This document shows positions 15,655 to 24,239 of a stretch of DNA of 33,838 bases, one piece after another; positions within the stretch are counted from its first letter, which is position 1, and each line of letters starts with the position of its first letter. The translations under genes and the position numbers were made by a program. Location of the stretch: contig LUJO01000044.1 of assembly GCA_001689405.1 (NCBI GenBank), positions 1 through 33,838 on the forward strand. The letters are read 5' to 3'. The notes under the pieces are model-generated. The model saw nothing but the letters and a program-made list of their open reading frames with translations, had not been told where the DNA came from and did not search any database. This stretch comes from Candidatus Homeothermus arabinoxylanisolvens. Its GTDB lineage: Bacteria > Bacteroidota > Bacteroidia > Bacteroidales > Muribaculaceae.

Positions 15655-17703
15655 ATGAGTACTCAGAAAGGAACTATCGGGGTAACCACAGAAAACATAT
15701 TCCCCGTTATTAAAAAATTTCTTTATAGTGATCATGAAATTTTCCTGCGCGAGCTTGTAAGCAACGCCATCGACGCGACCAACAAGCTGAAAACACTTTC
15801 GTCATTCGGCGAATACAAAGGTGAGCTCGGCGAAATGAACGTAAAAGTATCGGTAGACAAAGAGGCCGGCACACTCACGGTCAGCGACCACGGCATAGGC
15901 ATGACTGCCGATGACATTGAAAAATACATCAACCAGATAGCATTTTCGGGAGCCGAAGAGTTTCTGGCCAAATACAAAGATAAAGCCGAGAATATAATAG
16001 GACATTTCGGCCTCGGCTTCTATTCGGCATTCATGGTAGCCAAGAAGGTCGAAATACGCACACTGTCATACAAAGAAGGCTCACAGGCCGTGAGCTGGGT
16101 ATGCGACGGATCGCCCGAGTATGAGATGCAGCCTGTCGAGAAAGCCGAACGCGGTACCGACATCATACTTTACATCGATGACGATAACAAGGAGTTCCTC
16201 GAACAGGCCCGCATAGACACCCTTTTGAAGAAATATTGCCGCTTCCTGCCGGTTCCGGTTGTATCGGGAAAAGAACAGGAGTGGAAAGACGGCAAATATG
16301 TCGACACCGACAAAGACAAAATAATCAACAACACCGAGCCCGCTTGGACAAAGAAGCCTTCGGAACTTACCGATGACGACTACCTCGCATTTTACCGCGA
16401 GCTTTATCCCGGTCAGGACGACCCGTTGTTCTGGATTCACCTCAACGTGGACTACCCCTTCACCCTTACAGGCATATTGTATTTCCCGAAGATAAAGAAC
16501 AACATCGACGTTACACGCAACCGCATCCAGCTCTATTGCAATCAGGTGTTTGTCACTGATTCCGTAGAAGGCGTGGTGCCCGAGTTCATGATGCTGATGC
16601 AGGGTGTGATAGACTCGCCCGACATACCTCTTAACGTATCGCGTTCTTACCTTCAGAGCGATACTGCCGTAAAGAAAATATCGACCTACATAACCCGTAA
16701 GGTGGCCGACCGTCTGGAAGAGATATTCAAGAACAACCGCGCCGAATACGAACAAAAGTGGGATGACATAAAGCTATTCATCGAGTATGGAATGTTGACC
16801 GACGAGAAGTTCTGCGAACGCGCCATGAAATTTGTGCTCGTCAAAGACACCGAAGGCAAATATTACACACTTGACGAATACAAGACCCTCATCGAGGCCG
16901 AGCAGACCGACAAGGACGGCAATATAGTGTATCTATACTCTACCGATCCGGTTGCCCAATACAATTACATCAACGCCGCCACCGACAAAGGTTACAGCGT
17001 GCTTGTCATGGACGGACAATTTGATAGTCACTTCATAGGTCTGCTTGAGCAGAAACTCGAAAAATCGCACTTCGTACGTGTAGACTCCGACGTAATTGAA
17101 AACCTTATACGCAAGGAGGACCGCAAGGTCGCCGACCTTACGCCCGAACAGCGCAACATACTTACCACGGTGTTCAAGTCGCAGGTGCCCAAGGTTGAAA
17201 AGGCAGAGTTCCTCGTTACGTTTGAAGCGCTTGCTGCCGATGCCGCCCCGCTCGTCATCACTCAGAACGAGTACATGCGACGCATGAAGGACATGGCAGC
17301 CATGCAGCCCGGCATGTCATTCTACGGAGAGCTGCCCGACAGCTACAATCTTATTGTAAACACCGAGCACACGTTAATCAAGGAGATACGTGATGACGCC
17401 GACAAAGCCCTCGGTGACAAAGTAAAACCGATAAGCGCCGACATCGAGAACAAAAATTCCGAAATCACAAGCCTACGCGACTCTGCAAAGGACGGCAAGA
17501 TGAGCGACGAGGACAGCAAGAAAGTTTCGGAGCTTGAGAAAGAGGTAAGCACACTTCGCGATGAAGAGACCAAGCTTATAAGCGACTACGCAGCCGGACA
17601 AAGCAAGGTAAAACAGCTGCTTGACCTTGCTCTTCTCGGCAACGGTCTTTTAAAAGGTCAGGACCTGAGCAACTTCATCAAGCGCTCAATCAGCATGCTG
17701 TAA
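15655..17703 (+). CDS. htpG: Molecular chaperone HtpG (Hsp90)
   Basis: Cytoplasmic ATP-dependent Hsp90 chaperone. 682 residues: the N-terminal GHKL ATPase has ELVSNAIDA, the DHGIGM loop and GHFGLGFYSAFMVA. The middle domain follows with GVVPEFMMLMQGVIDSPDIPLNVSRSYLQSD, carrying the catalytic-loop Arg. The C-terminal dimerisation region contains a coiled-coil-like acidic/Lys-rich stretch (about 585-650, NKNSEITSLRDSAKDG and following). That stretch is a common Bacteroidetes feature as far as I recall. Monocistronic, with an upstream control region carrying a 19-base palindrome and a strong hairpin after the stop. Confidence 0.96.
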   Translation: MSTQKGTIGVTTENIFPVIKKFLYSDHEIFLRELVSNAIDATNKLKTLSSFGEYKGELGEMNVKVSVDKEAGTLTVSDHGIGMTADDIEKYINQIAFSGAEEFLAKYKDKAENIIGHFGLGFYSAFMVAKKVEIRTLSYKEGSQAVSWVCDGSPEYEMQPVEKAERGTDIILYIDDDNKEFLEQARIDTLLKKYCRFLPVPVVSGKEQEWKDGKYVDTDKDKIINNTEPAWTKKPSELTDDDYLAFYRELYPGQDDPLFWIHLNVDYPFTLTGILYFPKIKNNIDVTRNRIQLYCNQVFVTDSVEGVVPEFMMLMQGVIDSPDIPLNVSRSYLQSDTAVKKISTYITRKVADRLEEIFKNNRAEYEQKWDDIKLFIEYGMLTDEKFCERAMKFVLVKDTEGKYYTLDEYKTLIEAEQTDKDGNIVYLYSTDPVAQYNYINAATDKGYSVLVMDGQFDSHFIGLLEQKLEKSHFVRVDSDVIENLIRKEDRKVADLTPEQRNILTTVFKSQVPKVEKAEFLVTFEALAADAAPLVITQNEYMRRMKDMAAMQPGMSFYGELPDSYNLIVNTEHTLIKEIRDDADKALGDKVKPISADIENKNSEITSLRDSAKDGKMSDEDSKKVSELEKEVSTLRDEETKLISDYAAGQSKVKQLLDLALLGNGLLKGQDLSNFIKRSISML

Positions 17704-17717
17704 TAACGCATAGACTC

Positions 17718-17766
17718 CAATATAAGAAAAGCGGATGCTGTAACGGCATCCGCTTTTCTTATATTG
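17718..17766. terminator. Bidirectional terminator between htpG and the DUF3127 gene
   Basis: Perfect 21-base inverted repeat (17718-17738 with 17746-17766) around a 7-base loop. The core GCGGATGC/GCATCCGC is flanked by AAAA and TTTT, so it can stop transcription from both sides. It begins 15 bases after the htpG stop and 17 bases from the convergent stop. Confidence 0.9.
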
Positions 17767-17782
17767 ATTATATCGTCATTCA

Positions 17783-18157
17783 TCAGAAAGGAAGGTCATC
17801 GCTGGCATCGCTTCCCAAGTCAGGCATAGGAGGCGGAGGAACGGCGCCGGGGAAGTCCTGAGGTGCGGGAGCGCCTGCCACTGCGGGAGTAGCAGCCTTC
17901 TCTACCTTCCAACCGCTGATTGAAGTAAACCAACGGCCGTTAAACTCACGGCTGTTTATATCAAAGCTAAGCACAATCTCATCGCCTACATTAAGAGGAT
18001 ATTGATCGGCCTTTGCGCCGAAAAGGTCAAAATGCACCTTACGGGGATATGACTCGTGGGTCTCCAGAACGTATTCACGTTTTTTCCATTCGTTGCCGGC
18101 TTTTGATGTACCGGACTGTTCAGGTAATGCCAATATTATTTTTCCTGCAATTTCCAT
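17783..18157 (-). CDS. DUF3127 OB-fold-like protein with SSB-type C-terminal tip
   Basis: 124 residues from ATG 18157. The open frame continues upstream to 18244, but that extension would overlap the next gene and contains this gene's own promoter (18188-18219), so I reject it. Residues 1-85 (from MEIAGKIILALPEQSG to SISGWKVEK) match the DUF3127 pattern, a beta-rich OB-like fold. A Pro/Ala-rich linker (about 90-112) follows, then the acidic tip SDASDDLPF. This arrangement of OB domain, flexible linker and D-D-hydrophobic-P-F end is that of bacterial single-stranded DNA-binding proteins. ssDNA binding and partner recruitment are therefore likely but inferred. Confidence 0.85.
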   Translation of the reverse strand: MEIAGKIILALPEQSGTSKAGNEWKKREYVLETHESYPRKVHFDLFGAKADQYPLNVGDEIVLSFDINSREFNGRWFTSISGWKVEKAATPAVAGAPAPQDFPGAVPPPPMPDLGSDASDDLPF

Positions 18158-18187
18158 GTTTGTAAATTGTTTTGTATTATATTTTGT

Positions 18188-18219
18188 CAAAGATAGACAA
18201 TCGTTAACCGACAGCCAAA
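18188..18219 (-). promoter_or_regulatory. Promoter of the DUF3127 gene
   Basis: On the minus strand, TTTG (18216-18219) and TATCTTTG (18188-18195) are separated by exactly 20 bases. Both match the Bacteroidetes -33/-7 consensus without mismatch. It is the best-formed promoter in the window and fixes the gene's start at 18157. Confidence 0.8.
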
Positions 18220-18221
18220 TT

Positions 18222-19403
18222 TTACTCCAAAAATTTTTCAACACTTTCTATCGGCTTCTCCTTGCGCGATACCTTTTTGACTGCCGGAGACGGCGGATTA
18301 TCGACCAGATAATTATACAGTTCCTTTACACGCCTGTCATTACCGAGTATATGGGCGGCCCTGAAAAAACATACTCCGTCCACACCCTTTGCTTTCACAG
18401 CCTTATTCATAAGTTGTATGACGTCCGATGCGGTCCACTTACCCTCTACCATTTTATATGGTGCCAGACCTACTATCAGACTTTGTCCGTCGGCTACATC
18501 CACCCAAGTCGACAGATGGGTCGAGAAACCGAAATCCTCACCCCAATACATCTGCGGTATCACAAGGTCATGGTGGCGTGAGGCTATCCACTCTCCGGGA
18601 TCCTGCTGAAACGATCCGTAAGCCGTAGTATTCTTATACCCTTTTACATTCTTATATGTACCTATGGGGGCCGACCCTACTGCAATATTCCTGTCTATCT
18701 TCTTGACAGCTTTATAAAGTTCAGCCACAAAACGGTTTATATTGTCGCGTCGCCAGTCGTTTTTGTCAAGTTTATGAGAATTATGACGGCGGAATGACGC
18801 ACCGTCGGGAAAGTCATCGCCCGGATAGCGGGTATAATCCAAGTTTATACCGTCAAAATCATACTTCTCAAGCAACTCCTTGTATAGCTTTACAAGATAC
18901 TTCCTGACTGAAGGCAATCCGGGATCAAGATAATATGCCCCGCGATATTTCACACACATGTCGCGATGTCTGTATATGGCATGCCCTACATGGTTGTTAC
19001 GGTATTTTGAAGCGGCCGCCTCCGTGCCCAACCTGTACGGCACGACCCAAGCATGACATTTCATGCCGCGTTTATGACATTCGTCAATAACAAAACGACA
19101 CACATCGTAGTCAAGACGCCGTGCACCGTTGCCGGTAAACTGCTCCATAGCCGGCTGTATCTTGGAGTCCCATGCCACATCACCGTTGGCCTGCACTTGA
19201 AACAGCACAAGATTGAAATGTGCTTTCTCAAGACGGTCGAGCATGTCGACAAGCTTTTTTTTACGCTCCTCGACTGTCGCGTTTTTATCGGGCCAGTCAA
19301 GACCGGCATTGGTGGTAAGCCACACTCCCCTCACCTCCTGTGCGATCAGGCCGCAGGGCACACCGGCCAATAAAAGCATAAATATAATGATGATACGGTG
19401 CAT
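18222..19403 (-). CDS. Exported GH10-like family glycosyl hydrolase (GHL10/DUF187)
   Basis: 393 residues with a signal peptide (about 1-21, cleavage after LIA or AQ). The mature protein starts EVRGVWLTTNAGLDWP, the typical opening of the GHL10 TIM-barrel family. Other barrel segments are FNLVLFQVQANGDVAWDS, RGMKCHAWVVPYR, the likely active-site strand DFDGINLDYTRYPGDDFPDGASF, and DLVIPQMYWGEDFG. It probably cleaves a polysaccharide or peptidoglycan-type glycan in the periplasm or at the surface; the substrate cannot be read from sequence. The C-terminal 25 residues are Lys/Glu-rich. It ends 2 bases before the promoter of the DUF3127 gene. The intergenic stretch upstream (19404-19525) has no clean -7 box for it. 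Confidence 0.87.
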   Translation of the reverse strand: MHRIIIIFMLLLAGVPCGLIAQEVRGVWLTTNAGLDWPDKNATVEERKKKLVDMLDRLEKAHFNLVLFQVQANGDVAWDSKIQPAMEQFTGNGARRLDYDVCRFVIDECHKRGMKCHAWVVPYRLGTEAAASKYRNNHVGHAIYRHRDMCVKYRGAYYLDPGLPSVRKYLVKLYKELLEKYDFDGINLDYTRYPGDDFPDGASFRRHNSHKLDKNDWRRDNINRFVAELYKAVKKIDRNIAVGSAPIGTYKNVKGYKNTTAYGSFQQDPGEWIASRHHDLVIPQMYWGEDFGFSTHLSTWVDVADGQSLIVGLAPYKMVEGKWTASDVIQLMNKAVKAKGVDGVCFFRAAHILGNDRRVKELYNYLVDNPPSPAVKKVSRKEKPIESVEKFLE

Positions 19404-19525
19404 ATCCTTGTTATTTCAGTATAAAACCTTAGGTCGGTATAAACTTTTATCAAATTTCATCATTAAATAATTGAGACTTTGTACTATTTTAAGTAATTTA
19501 GGTCCGACTAACAGAATTATCAATT

Positions 19526-19969
19526 ATGAAATTTGGAAACGATTGGTGGACATCGCCCACCGAGAGCGAATCAGGACGACTTGTTATGGTCACCGGACGC
19601 CGTGGCGTCGAAAAAGCACGCGAGTCGGGGAAATACAATATCCGGGTTGAAATCACATGGAAATATCCCGGAAATGCCGCCGGTATGCCCGACGACCCCA
19701 CCTCGACCGTGATGGAAGCGGTTCAGGATGCAATGACCGAAGTTTTCGACAAAGACCCTGTGGCAATACTTACGGGCATCTATACCGGTGACAACGAGCG
19801 CAACTGGATATTTTACTGCACATCGGTACATATATTCGAAAAGAAGATCAACTTGGCCTTGGCTCCGTTTGATCTTCTCCCGATAAGCATTTACACTGAA
19901 AATGATCCGCAGTGGCTCGAATATGACGAAATGCGCGAAGCATCGGAAATAACGCCAAGCGACGACTGA
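19526..19969 (+). CDS. DUF695-like protein
   Basis: 147 residues without signal peptide or membrane segment. The pattern resembles DUF695: an N-terminal KFGNDWWTSPTESESGRLVMVTGRRG, a central segment with VFDKDPVAILTGIYTGDNERNWIFYCTS, and the C-terminal DPQWLEYDEM. Function is unknown. Only a weak promoter-like region lies upstream (ATTG 19470-19473, 20-base spacer, poor -7 at 19494-19501). It is followed after 4 bases by a small membrane protein gene, probably in the same transcript. Confidence 0.75.
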   Translation: MKFGNDWWTSPTESESGRLVMVTGRRGVEKARESGKYNIRVEITWKYPGNAAGMPDDPTSTVMEAVQDAMTEVFDKDPVAILTGIYTGDNERNWIFYCTSVHIFEKKINLALAPFDLLPISIYTENDPQWLEYDEMREASEITPSDD

Positions 19970-19973
19970 CCGT

Positions 19974-20180
19974 ATGGGCACCCCGTTGATGTGGCTGATT
20001 TTCTCCATAGTGTTTGGAGTGATCAGCGGTCCGGTATACTCTTATGCCGACAATCGCAGGCTCAAACGCCGTCTCTCACCCACCGCTTTACGGCGCAAGA
20101 TACTTTTAAGCTCGATAATCTACGCTACCGCGTGCTTTATCGGCATATGTATCTGCGCCATAATCTTCAAGTGGTTTTAA
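19974..20180 (+). CDS. Small two-helix membrane protein
   Basis: 68 residues. Two hydrophobic segments (about 4-24 and 45-66) are separated by an Arg/Lys-rich loop with NRRLKRRLSP and RRK, which by the positive-inside rule would face the cytoplasm. No family recognised. It begins 4 bases after the DUF695 gene and ends 4 bases before the convergent lpxA stop. The tight packing and sensible topology argue that it is real, although it is short. Confidence 0.68.
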   Translation: MGTPLMWLIFSIVFGVISGPVYSYADNRRLKRRLSPTALRRKILLSSIIYATACFIGICICAIIFKWF

Positions 20181-20184
20181 GTCT

Positions 20185-20961
20185 TTATACGTATCCGCGT
20201 ATTATGCCGCGCTTGGCATTGCGTGCAAAGAGTATTATCTCGTCACGCTCCTTGGTGGCCGGGAGTTCAGCCTCTATGCGCTCAATGGCATCGGTAACGT
20301 TAAGTCCGGAAAGATACAGATAACGGTATATCTCCTGAATCTCACGTATCTGCTCGTTGCTGAAATTGCGGCGACGAAGACCGATCGAGTTGATACCGGC
20401 GTAAGCGATAGGATCACGCGCGGCCTTTACATAAGGGGGTATGTCCTTGTTCACGAGAGCGCCGCCCTGTATCATGACATGCGAGCCTATATGACAGAAC
20501 TGATGTACCAGAGTACCGCCGCCTATGACGGCAAAGTTATCAACCACGACCTCGCCGGCAAGCTGTGTTGCATTTGACATTATGACATTATCGCCCACTA
20601 TGCAGTCGTGAGCCACATGACAATAGGCCATTATAAGGCAGTTGTTGCCAACCACGGTCTTATCGCGGGCGGCCGTACCACGGTTTATTGTCACACATTC
20701 ACGTATTGTGGTATTGTCACCTATTATGGCAAGAGTGTCTTCGCCACGGAATTTCAAGTCCTGAGGAATAGCGCCGATAACAGCTCCGGGAAAAATAACA
20801 CAATTCTTACCGATGCGGGCTCCTTCCATAATTGTCACATTACTTCCGATGCGTGTGCCTTCGCCAATCTCCACGTTCTGATCAATTGTTACAAACGGAT
20901 CGATAACCACGTTGGAGGCTATTTTGGCAGCCGGATGTACATATGCTAAAGGTTGTTTCAT
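20185..20961 (-). CDS. lpxA: UDP-N-acetylglucosamine 3-O-acyltransferase
   Basis: First step of lipid A synthesis: moves a hydroxyacyl chain from acyl carrier protein to UDP-GlcNAc. 258 residues. The N-terminal left-handed beta-helix is built of hexapeptide repeats (for example VVIDPF, VEIGEG, TRIGSN, ARIGKN). The catalytic region CHVAHDCIVGDN carries His118, the counterpart of E. coli His125, and His115. A helical C-terminal bundle (about 190-258) completes the typical fold. Last gene of lpxD, lpxC-fabZ, lpxA; it starts 16 bases after the fusion gene. Confidence 0.96.
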   Translation of the reverse strand: MKQPLAYVHPAAKIASNVVIDPFVTIDQNVEIGEGTRIGSNVTIMEGARIGKNCVIFPGAVIGAIPQDLKFRGEDTLAIIGDNTTIRECVTINRGTAARDKTVVGNNCLIMAYCHVAHDCIVGDNVIMSNATQLAGEVVVDNFAVIGGGTLVHQFCHIGSHVMIQGGALVNKDIPPYVKAARDPIAYAGINSIGLRRRNFSNEQIREIQEIYRYLYLSGLNVTDAIERIEAELPATKERDEIILFARNAKRGIIRGYV

Positions 20962-20977
20962 TTATTTGGGATTTGAT

Positions 20978-22360
20978 TTACTTGTTTTTTACTATCTGTG
21001 CCATAAACTCACACTCGGTCACAATCTTCTCGCCGACAAAGGCATAGCCTTTCATAACGGCACATCCGCGACGCAAAGGAGTGGTAAATGATACGTGGAA
21101 TATCAACGTATCGCCCGGAACGACTTTGTTGCGGAACTTAACGTTGTCGATCTTCATAAAGTATGTCGAGTACTTCTCGGGTTCGTCGACAGTGCTCAGC
21201 ACGAGCAGGCCTCCGGTCTGTGCCATGGCCTCGACCTGAAGCACACCGGGCATAACAGGCTCCTGCGGGAAGTGTCCGAGGAAGTAAGGCTCATTGCCGG
21301 TTACGTTTTTCACGCCCACTATGTAGTTGTCGCCCTTCTCAATGACCTTGTCGACCAAGAGGAAAGGATAGCGGTGAGGAAGCAGCTCACGTATGCGGTT
21401 CACATCCATTACCGGATCAAGCGACGGATTGTAGACCGGAGCCTGTATCTCCTGACGCTTTATCTCCTTGCGTATCTTCTTGGAAAAAGTCGTATTGATC
21501 GAGTGTCCGGGACGTGTGGCTATGACCTTGCCTTTCAAGGGACGGCCTATAAGCGCTATGTCGCCGAGTACGTCAAGCAACTTATGGCGTGCGGGCTCAT
21601 TTTCGGCAAACAGAGGGAAATTGTTTATGTAACCAAGTTCCGAGACATTCTTGTGAGGTACGTTCATCAGGTCAGCGAGACGGTCAAGATCGCTCTGCTC
21701 CATGGGCTTGTCATAGATTACGATAGCGTTGTCAAGGTCGCCGCCCTTGATAAGGTTGCCCTTTACAAGAGGCTCGATTTCACGTACAAATACAAACGTA
21801 CGGCTTGCACCTATCTCACGGGAGAAGTCGTCGAGACGATCGAGCGATGCGAACTGATTGGTCAGCACCGGTGAGTCAAAAGCGACCATGGTATCGATAC
21901 TGAAATCATCGTCGGGAAGCACGACAATCGATGAGCCGGTAGTGTCATCGCGCACCTCTATTTTCTGTTTAACCACATAATAGTCTTTTTCGGCATCCTG
22001 CTCCACTACTCCTGTCGACAGAATCTTCTCGCAATACTCTTTGGCGCTTCCGTCAAGTATGGGAAGCTCGGGAGCATTGACTTTTATGAGACAGTTATCT
22101 ATGCCTGCAGCATACAGGGCGGCGAGCGCATGCTCGATTGTGCTGACCTTGATGTCGCCGCGACTGATCACGGTACCACGGTTTGTAGCGGTCACATATT
22201 CGGCAAGCGCATCTATTTCAGGTTCTCCTTCGAGATCCATACGCTTGAACTTATAACCGTGATTGTCGGGAGCCGGGCAAAACTCGGCATCTATCACAAG
22301 GCCGGTATGCAGCCCCTTACCATGCACCTTAAACGGTTCTTTGAGAGTACGCTGTTTCAT
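20978..22360 (-). CDS. lpxC-fabZ: LpxC-FabZ fusion: UDP-3-O-acyl-GlcNAc deacetylase / hydroxyacyl-ACP dehydratase
   Basis: Bifunctional 460-residue protein. Residues about 1-305 are LpxC, the zinc deacetylase committing to lipid A. Zinc ligands are His77 (STIEHALAAL), His259 and Asp263 (RHKLLD), and the acid/base candidate is His286 (RPGHSINT). Residues about 315-460 are FabZ, the fatty-acid synthase dehydratase, with LLPHRYPFLLVD, catalytic His363 (GHFPQEPVMPG) and Glu377 (LQVEAMAQTGG). This fusion is a known Bacteroidetes/Chlorobi arrangement. It ties lipid A output and beta-hydroxyacyl-ACP consumption to one polypeptide. Starts 11 bases after lpxD. Confidence 0.96.
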   Translation of the reverse strand: MKQRTLKEPFKVHGKGLHTGLVIDAEFCPAPDNHGYKFKRMDLEGEPEIDALAEYVTATNRGTVISRGDIKVSTIEHALAALYAAGIDNCLIKVNAPELPILDGSAKEYCEKILSTGVVEQDAEKDYYVVKQKIEVRDDTTGSSIVVLPDDDFSIDTMVAFDSPVLTNQFASLDRLDDFSREIGASRTFVFVREIEPLVKGNLIKGGDLDNAIVIYDKPMEQSDLDRLADLMNVPHKNVSELGYINNFPLFAENEPARHKLLDVLGDIALIGRPLKGKVIATRPGHSINTTFSKKIRKEIKRQEIQAPVYNPSLDPVMDVNRIRELLPHRYPFLLVDKVIEKGDNYIVGVKNVTGNEPYFLGHFPQEPVMPGVLQVEAMAQTGGLLVLSTVDEPEKYSTYFMKIDNVKFRNKVVPGDTLIFHVSFTTPLRRGCAVMKGYAFVGEKIVTECEFMAQIVKNK

Positions 22361-22371
22361 ATCTTATATCT

Positions 22372-23400
22372 TTATTTCTGATTATCGAGTTTCTTTTCAA
22401 GTTCAGCCACACGACGGTAAAGCTCAGTAAGATTCTTTACGTTAACGGCCTGACGGGCAAAGTCTTTGGCATCGACTGCCGGATACCCCATTATACGCGA
22501 GCCTGAAGCCACGTCACGCGGTAGTCCTGACTGAGCGCCGATCATTACATTGTCGCCCACATGTATGTGTCCGGCAAATCCTACCTGACCTCCTACCATA
22601 CAATTTGCGCCTACCTTTGTCGAGCCGGCTACGCCTACCTGCGAGGCCATCACGGTATTTTCACCTATCTCGCAATTGTGAGCCACCTGTATGAGATTGT
22701 CAAGTTTAACTCCTTTATGAATACGGGTGCAACCCATAGTAGCCCTGTCGACGGTGGTGTTGGCACCTATCTCCACGTTATCTTCCAGAATCACGATACC
22801 GATCTGCGGTATCTTATTGTATGCGCCGTTTACCGGAGCAAATCCGAAGCCGTCGGCACCTATGACCACACCTGCATGCAGAGTGCATCCCGCTCCTATT
22901 TTGCATCCGTGATATATCTTAACTCCGGGATACAGGACAGTATTGTCGCCAATCTCCACTCCGTCGCCGACATATACCTGCGGATATATTTTCACGTTTT
23001 TACCGAGCTTTACGCTCTTGCCTATATATGCAAACGCGCCGACATAGACATCATCGGCCACAGCGACACCCTCCGATATATAAGACGGCTGCTCTACCCC
23101 GACAGGATTGGGAGCCGACATCTTGCTTACCATTTCGAGCAGACTTGCTACGGTGGCATACGGGTCGGCTACCCTTATGAGGGTGGCTTTTACAGGATGC
23201 TCTGCGACAAATTCATTGCCCACAAGGACTATCGAGCTTGCAGTATCATAGATAAAATGAGTGTATTTCGGGTTGGCGAGAAACGAAATGGCCCCGGGTT
23301 GGCCCTCTTCGATTTTAGCGAAAGTGCTGACTTTAACCTCGCCGTCACCTTCGACCGTACCGTTTACAAGGGCTGCTATCTGTATTGCGGAAAACTCCAT
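22372..23400 (-). CDS. lpxD: UDP-3-O-acylglucosamine N-acyltransferase
   Basis: Adds the N-linked hydroxyacyl chain to UDP-3-O-acyl-GlcN, the third step of lipid A synthesis. 342 residues: an N-terminal uridine-binding domain (about 1-100, with FLANPKYTHFIYDT), a left-handed beta-helix of hexapeptide repeats (about 105-310), and a short C-terminal helix ending in Leu/Lys-rich RRVAELEKKLDNQ. Catalytic His241 lies in NLIQVAHNCEIG. First gene of the lipid A unit, divergent from rsmG; two one-mismatch -7 boxes lie upstream (23440-23447 and 23450-23457, minus strand). Confidence 0.96.
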   Translation of the reverse strand: MEFSAIQIAALVNGTVEGDGEVKVSTFAKIEEGQPGAISFLANPKYTHFIYDTASSIVLVGNEFVAEHPVKATLIRVADPYATVASLLEMVSKMSAPNPVGVEQPSYISEGVAVADDVYVGAFAYIGKSVKLGKNVKIYPQVYVGDGVEIGDNTVLYPGVKIYHGCKIGAGCTLHAGVVIGADGFGFAPVNGAYNKIPQIGIVILEDNVEIGANTTVDRATMGCTRIHKGVKLDNLIQVAHNCEIGENTVMASQVGVAGSTKVGANCMVGGQVGFAGHIHVGDNVMIGAQSGLPRDVASGSRIMGYPAVDAKDFARQAVNVKNLTELYRRVAELEKKLDNQK

Positions 23401-23574
23401 TGCAATCGTTTAATTGTTAAAATAGTTTTATTTAATGTGCAAAGTTGCGCAAAATTTTTCAAAACAACGGCATATTTAGGTCGAAATTTATCCCTTAATT
23501 GGTGATTTGGCACAGAATTAAGGTAATTTTGTAGAATCAGACCTATCTTTAGTTCCGTTTAGATAAAAAGTCAC

Positions 23575-23582
23575 TATCTTTG
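23575..23582 (+). promoter_or_regulatory. -7 box of rsmG
   Basis: TATCTTTG, exact consensus, 22 bases before the ATG. A second exact box (TAATTTTG, 23524-23531) and a near copy (TATCTTTA, 23544-23551) lie upstream, so tandem starts are possible. Confidence 0.62.
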
Positions 23583-23604
23583 TTATAATATCAAAGCACG
23601 AAAT

Positions 23605-24222
23605 ATGCAGTCAATAACGAAATACTTTAATCTCAACGAAAGGCAGAAAGAGCAATTCGAAATGCTCGGCACCCTATATCCCGAATGGAACGAGAAGATA
23701 AATGTCATATCACGTAAAGATATCGACAATCTTTACGTAAACCATATACTGCACTCGCTGTCCATAGCCAAATTCATAAACCCTACCGACGGGACAAGAA
23801 TTCTTGACATGGGCACCGGCGGAGGTTTTCCGGGCATACCGCTCGCCATAATGTTTCCCGACTGCCGGTTTCATCTCATCGACCGCATAGGCAAGAAAAT
23901 AAACGTGGCCCGAAACGTAGCCGAAAGCATAAAGCTCGACAATGTCACTTTTCAACATGGCGACATAGCCGAGTGCCGCGACAAATATGATTTCGTGGTC
24001 AGCAGGGCCGTCATGCGCCTCGACGGGCTCGTGCCCCTTATAAAAAAGAATATAGACAAAGTACAGCGAAACGGCTACCCCAACGGCCTCATATGCCTTA
24101 AGGGCGGCGACTTGAACGACGAAACAAAAGGTATACCGAACCCCGTTATAATAGAGGAGCTCAGTCAATGGTTTGACGAACCGTTTTTTGAGACAAAGAA
24201 ACTCGTATATGTACAAATGTGA
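23605..24222 (+). CDS. rsmG: 16S rRNA (guanine527-N7)-methyltransferase
   Basis: Methylates G527 of 16S rRNA using S-adenosylmethionine; known for streptomycin resistance when lost. 205 residues. The SAM-binding motif ILDMGTGGGFPGIPLA starts at residue 66, then FHLIDRIGKKINVARNVAESI and the VVSRAVMRLDGL segment. The C terminus is normal length. The stop codon overlaps a possible GTG start of the next gene, and the two are likely co-transcribed. Confidence 0.94.
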   Translation: MQSITKYFNLNERQKEQFEMLGTLYPEWNEKINVISRKDIDNLYVNHILHSLSIAKFINPTDGTRILDMGTGGGFPGIPLAIMFPDCRFHLIDRIGKKINVARNVAESIKLDNVTFQHGDIAECRDKYDFVVSRAVMRLDGLVPLIKKNIDKVQRNGYPNGLICLKGGDLNDETKGIPNPVIIEELSQWFDEPFFETKKLVYVQM

Positions 24223-24239
24223 CTAAAACGCTGAAAATT

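Noticed and set aside
18158..18244. N-terminal extension of the DUF3127 protein to 18244
   Set aside because: The extension overlaps the neighbouring gene and contains a perfect -33/-7 promoter for the shorter form; family similarity starts at MEIAGK.
23440..23457. Promoter for lpxD on the minus strand
   Set aside because: Two overlapping boxes each have one mismatch and no -33 element at proper spacing; too weak for a separate call, mentioned only under lpxD.
24219..24239. GTG start of the metallo-hydrolase overlapping the rsmG stop
   Set aside because: The seven added residues have no family support; ATG 24240 gives the typical N terminus, though coupling through the GTG cannot be excluded.
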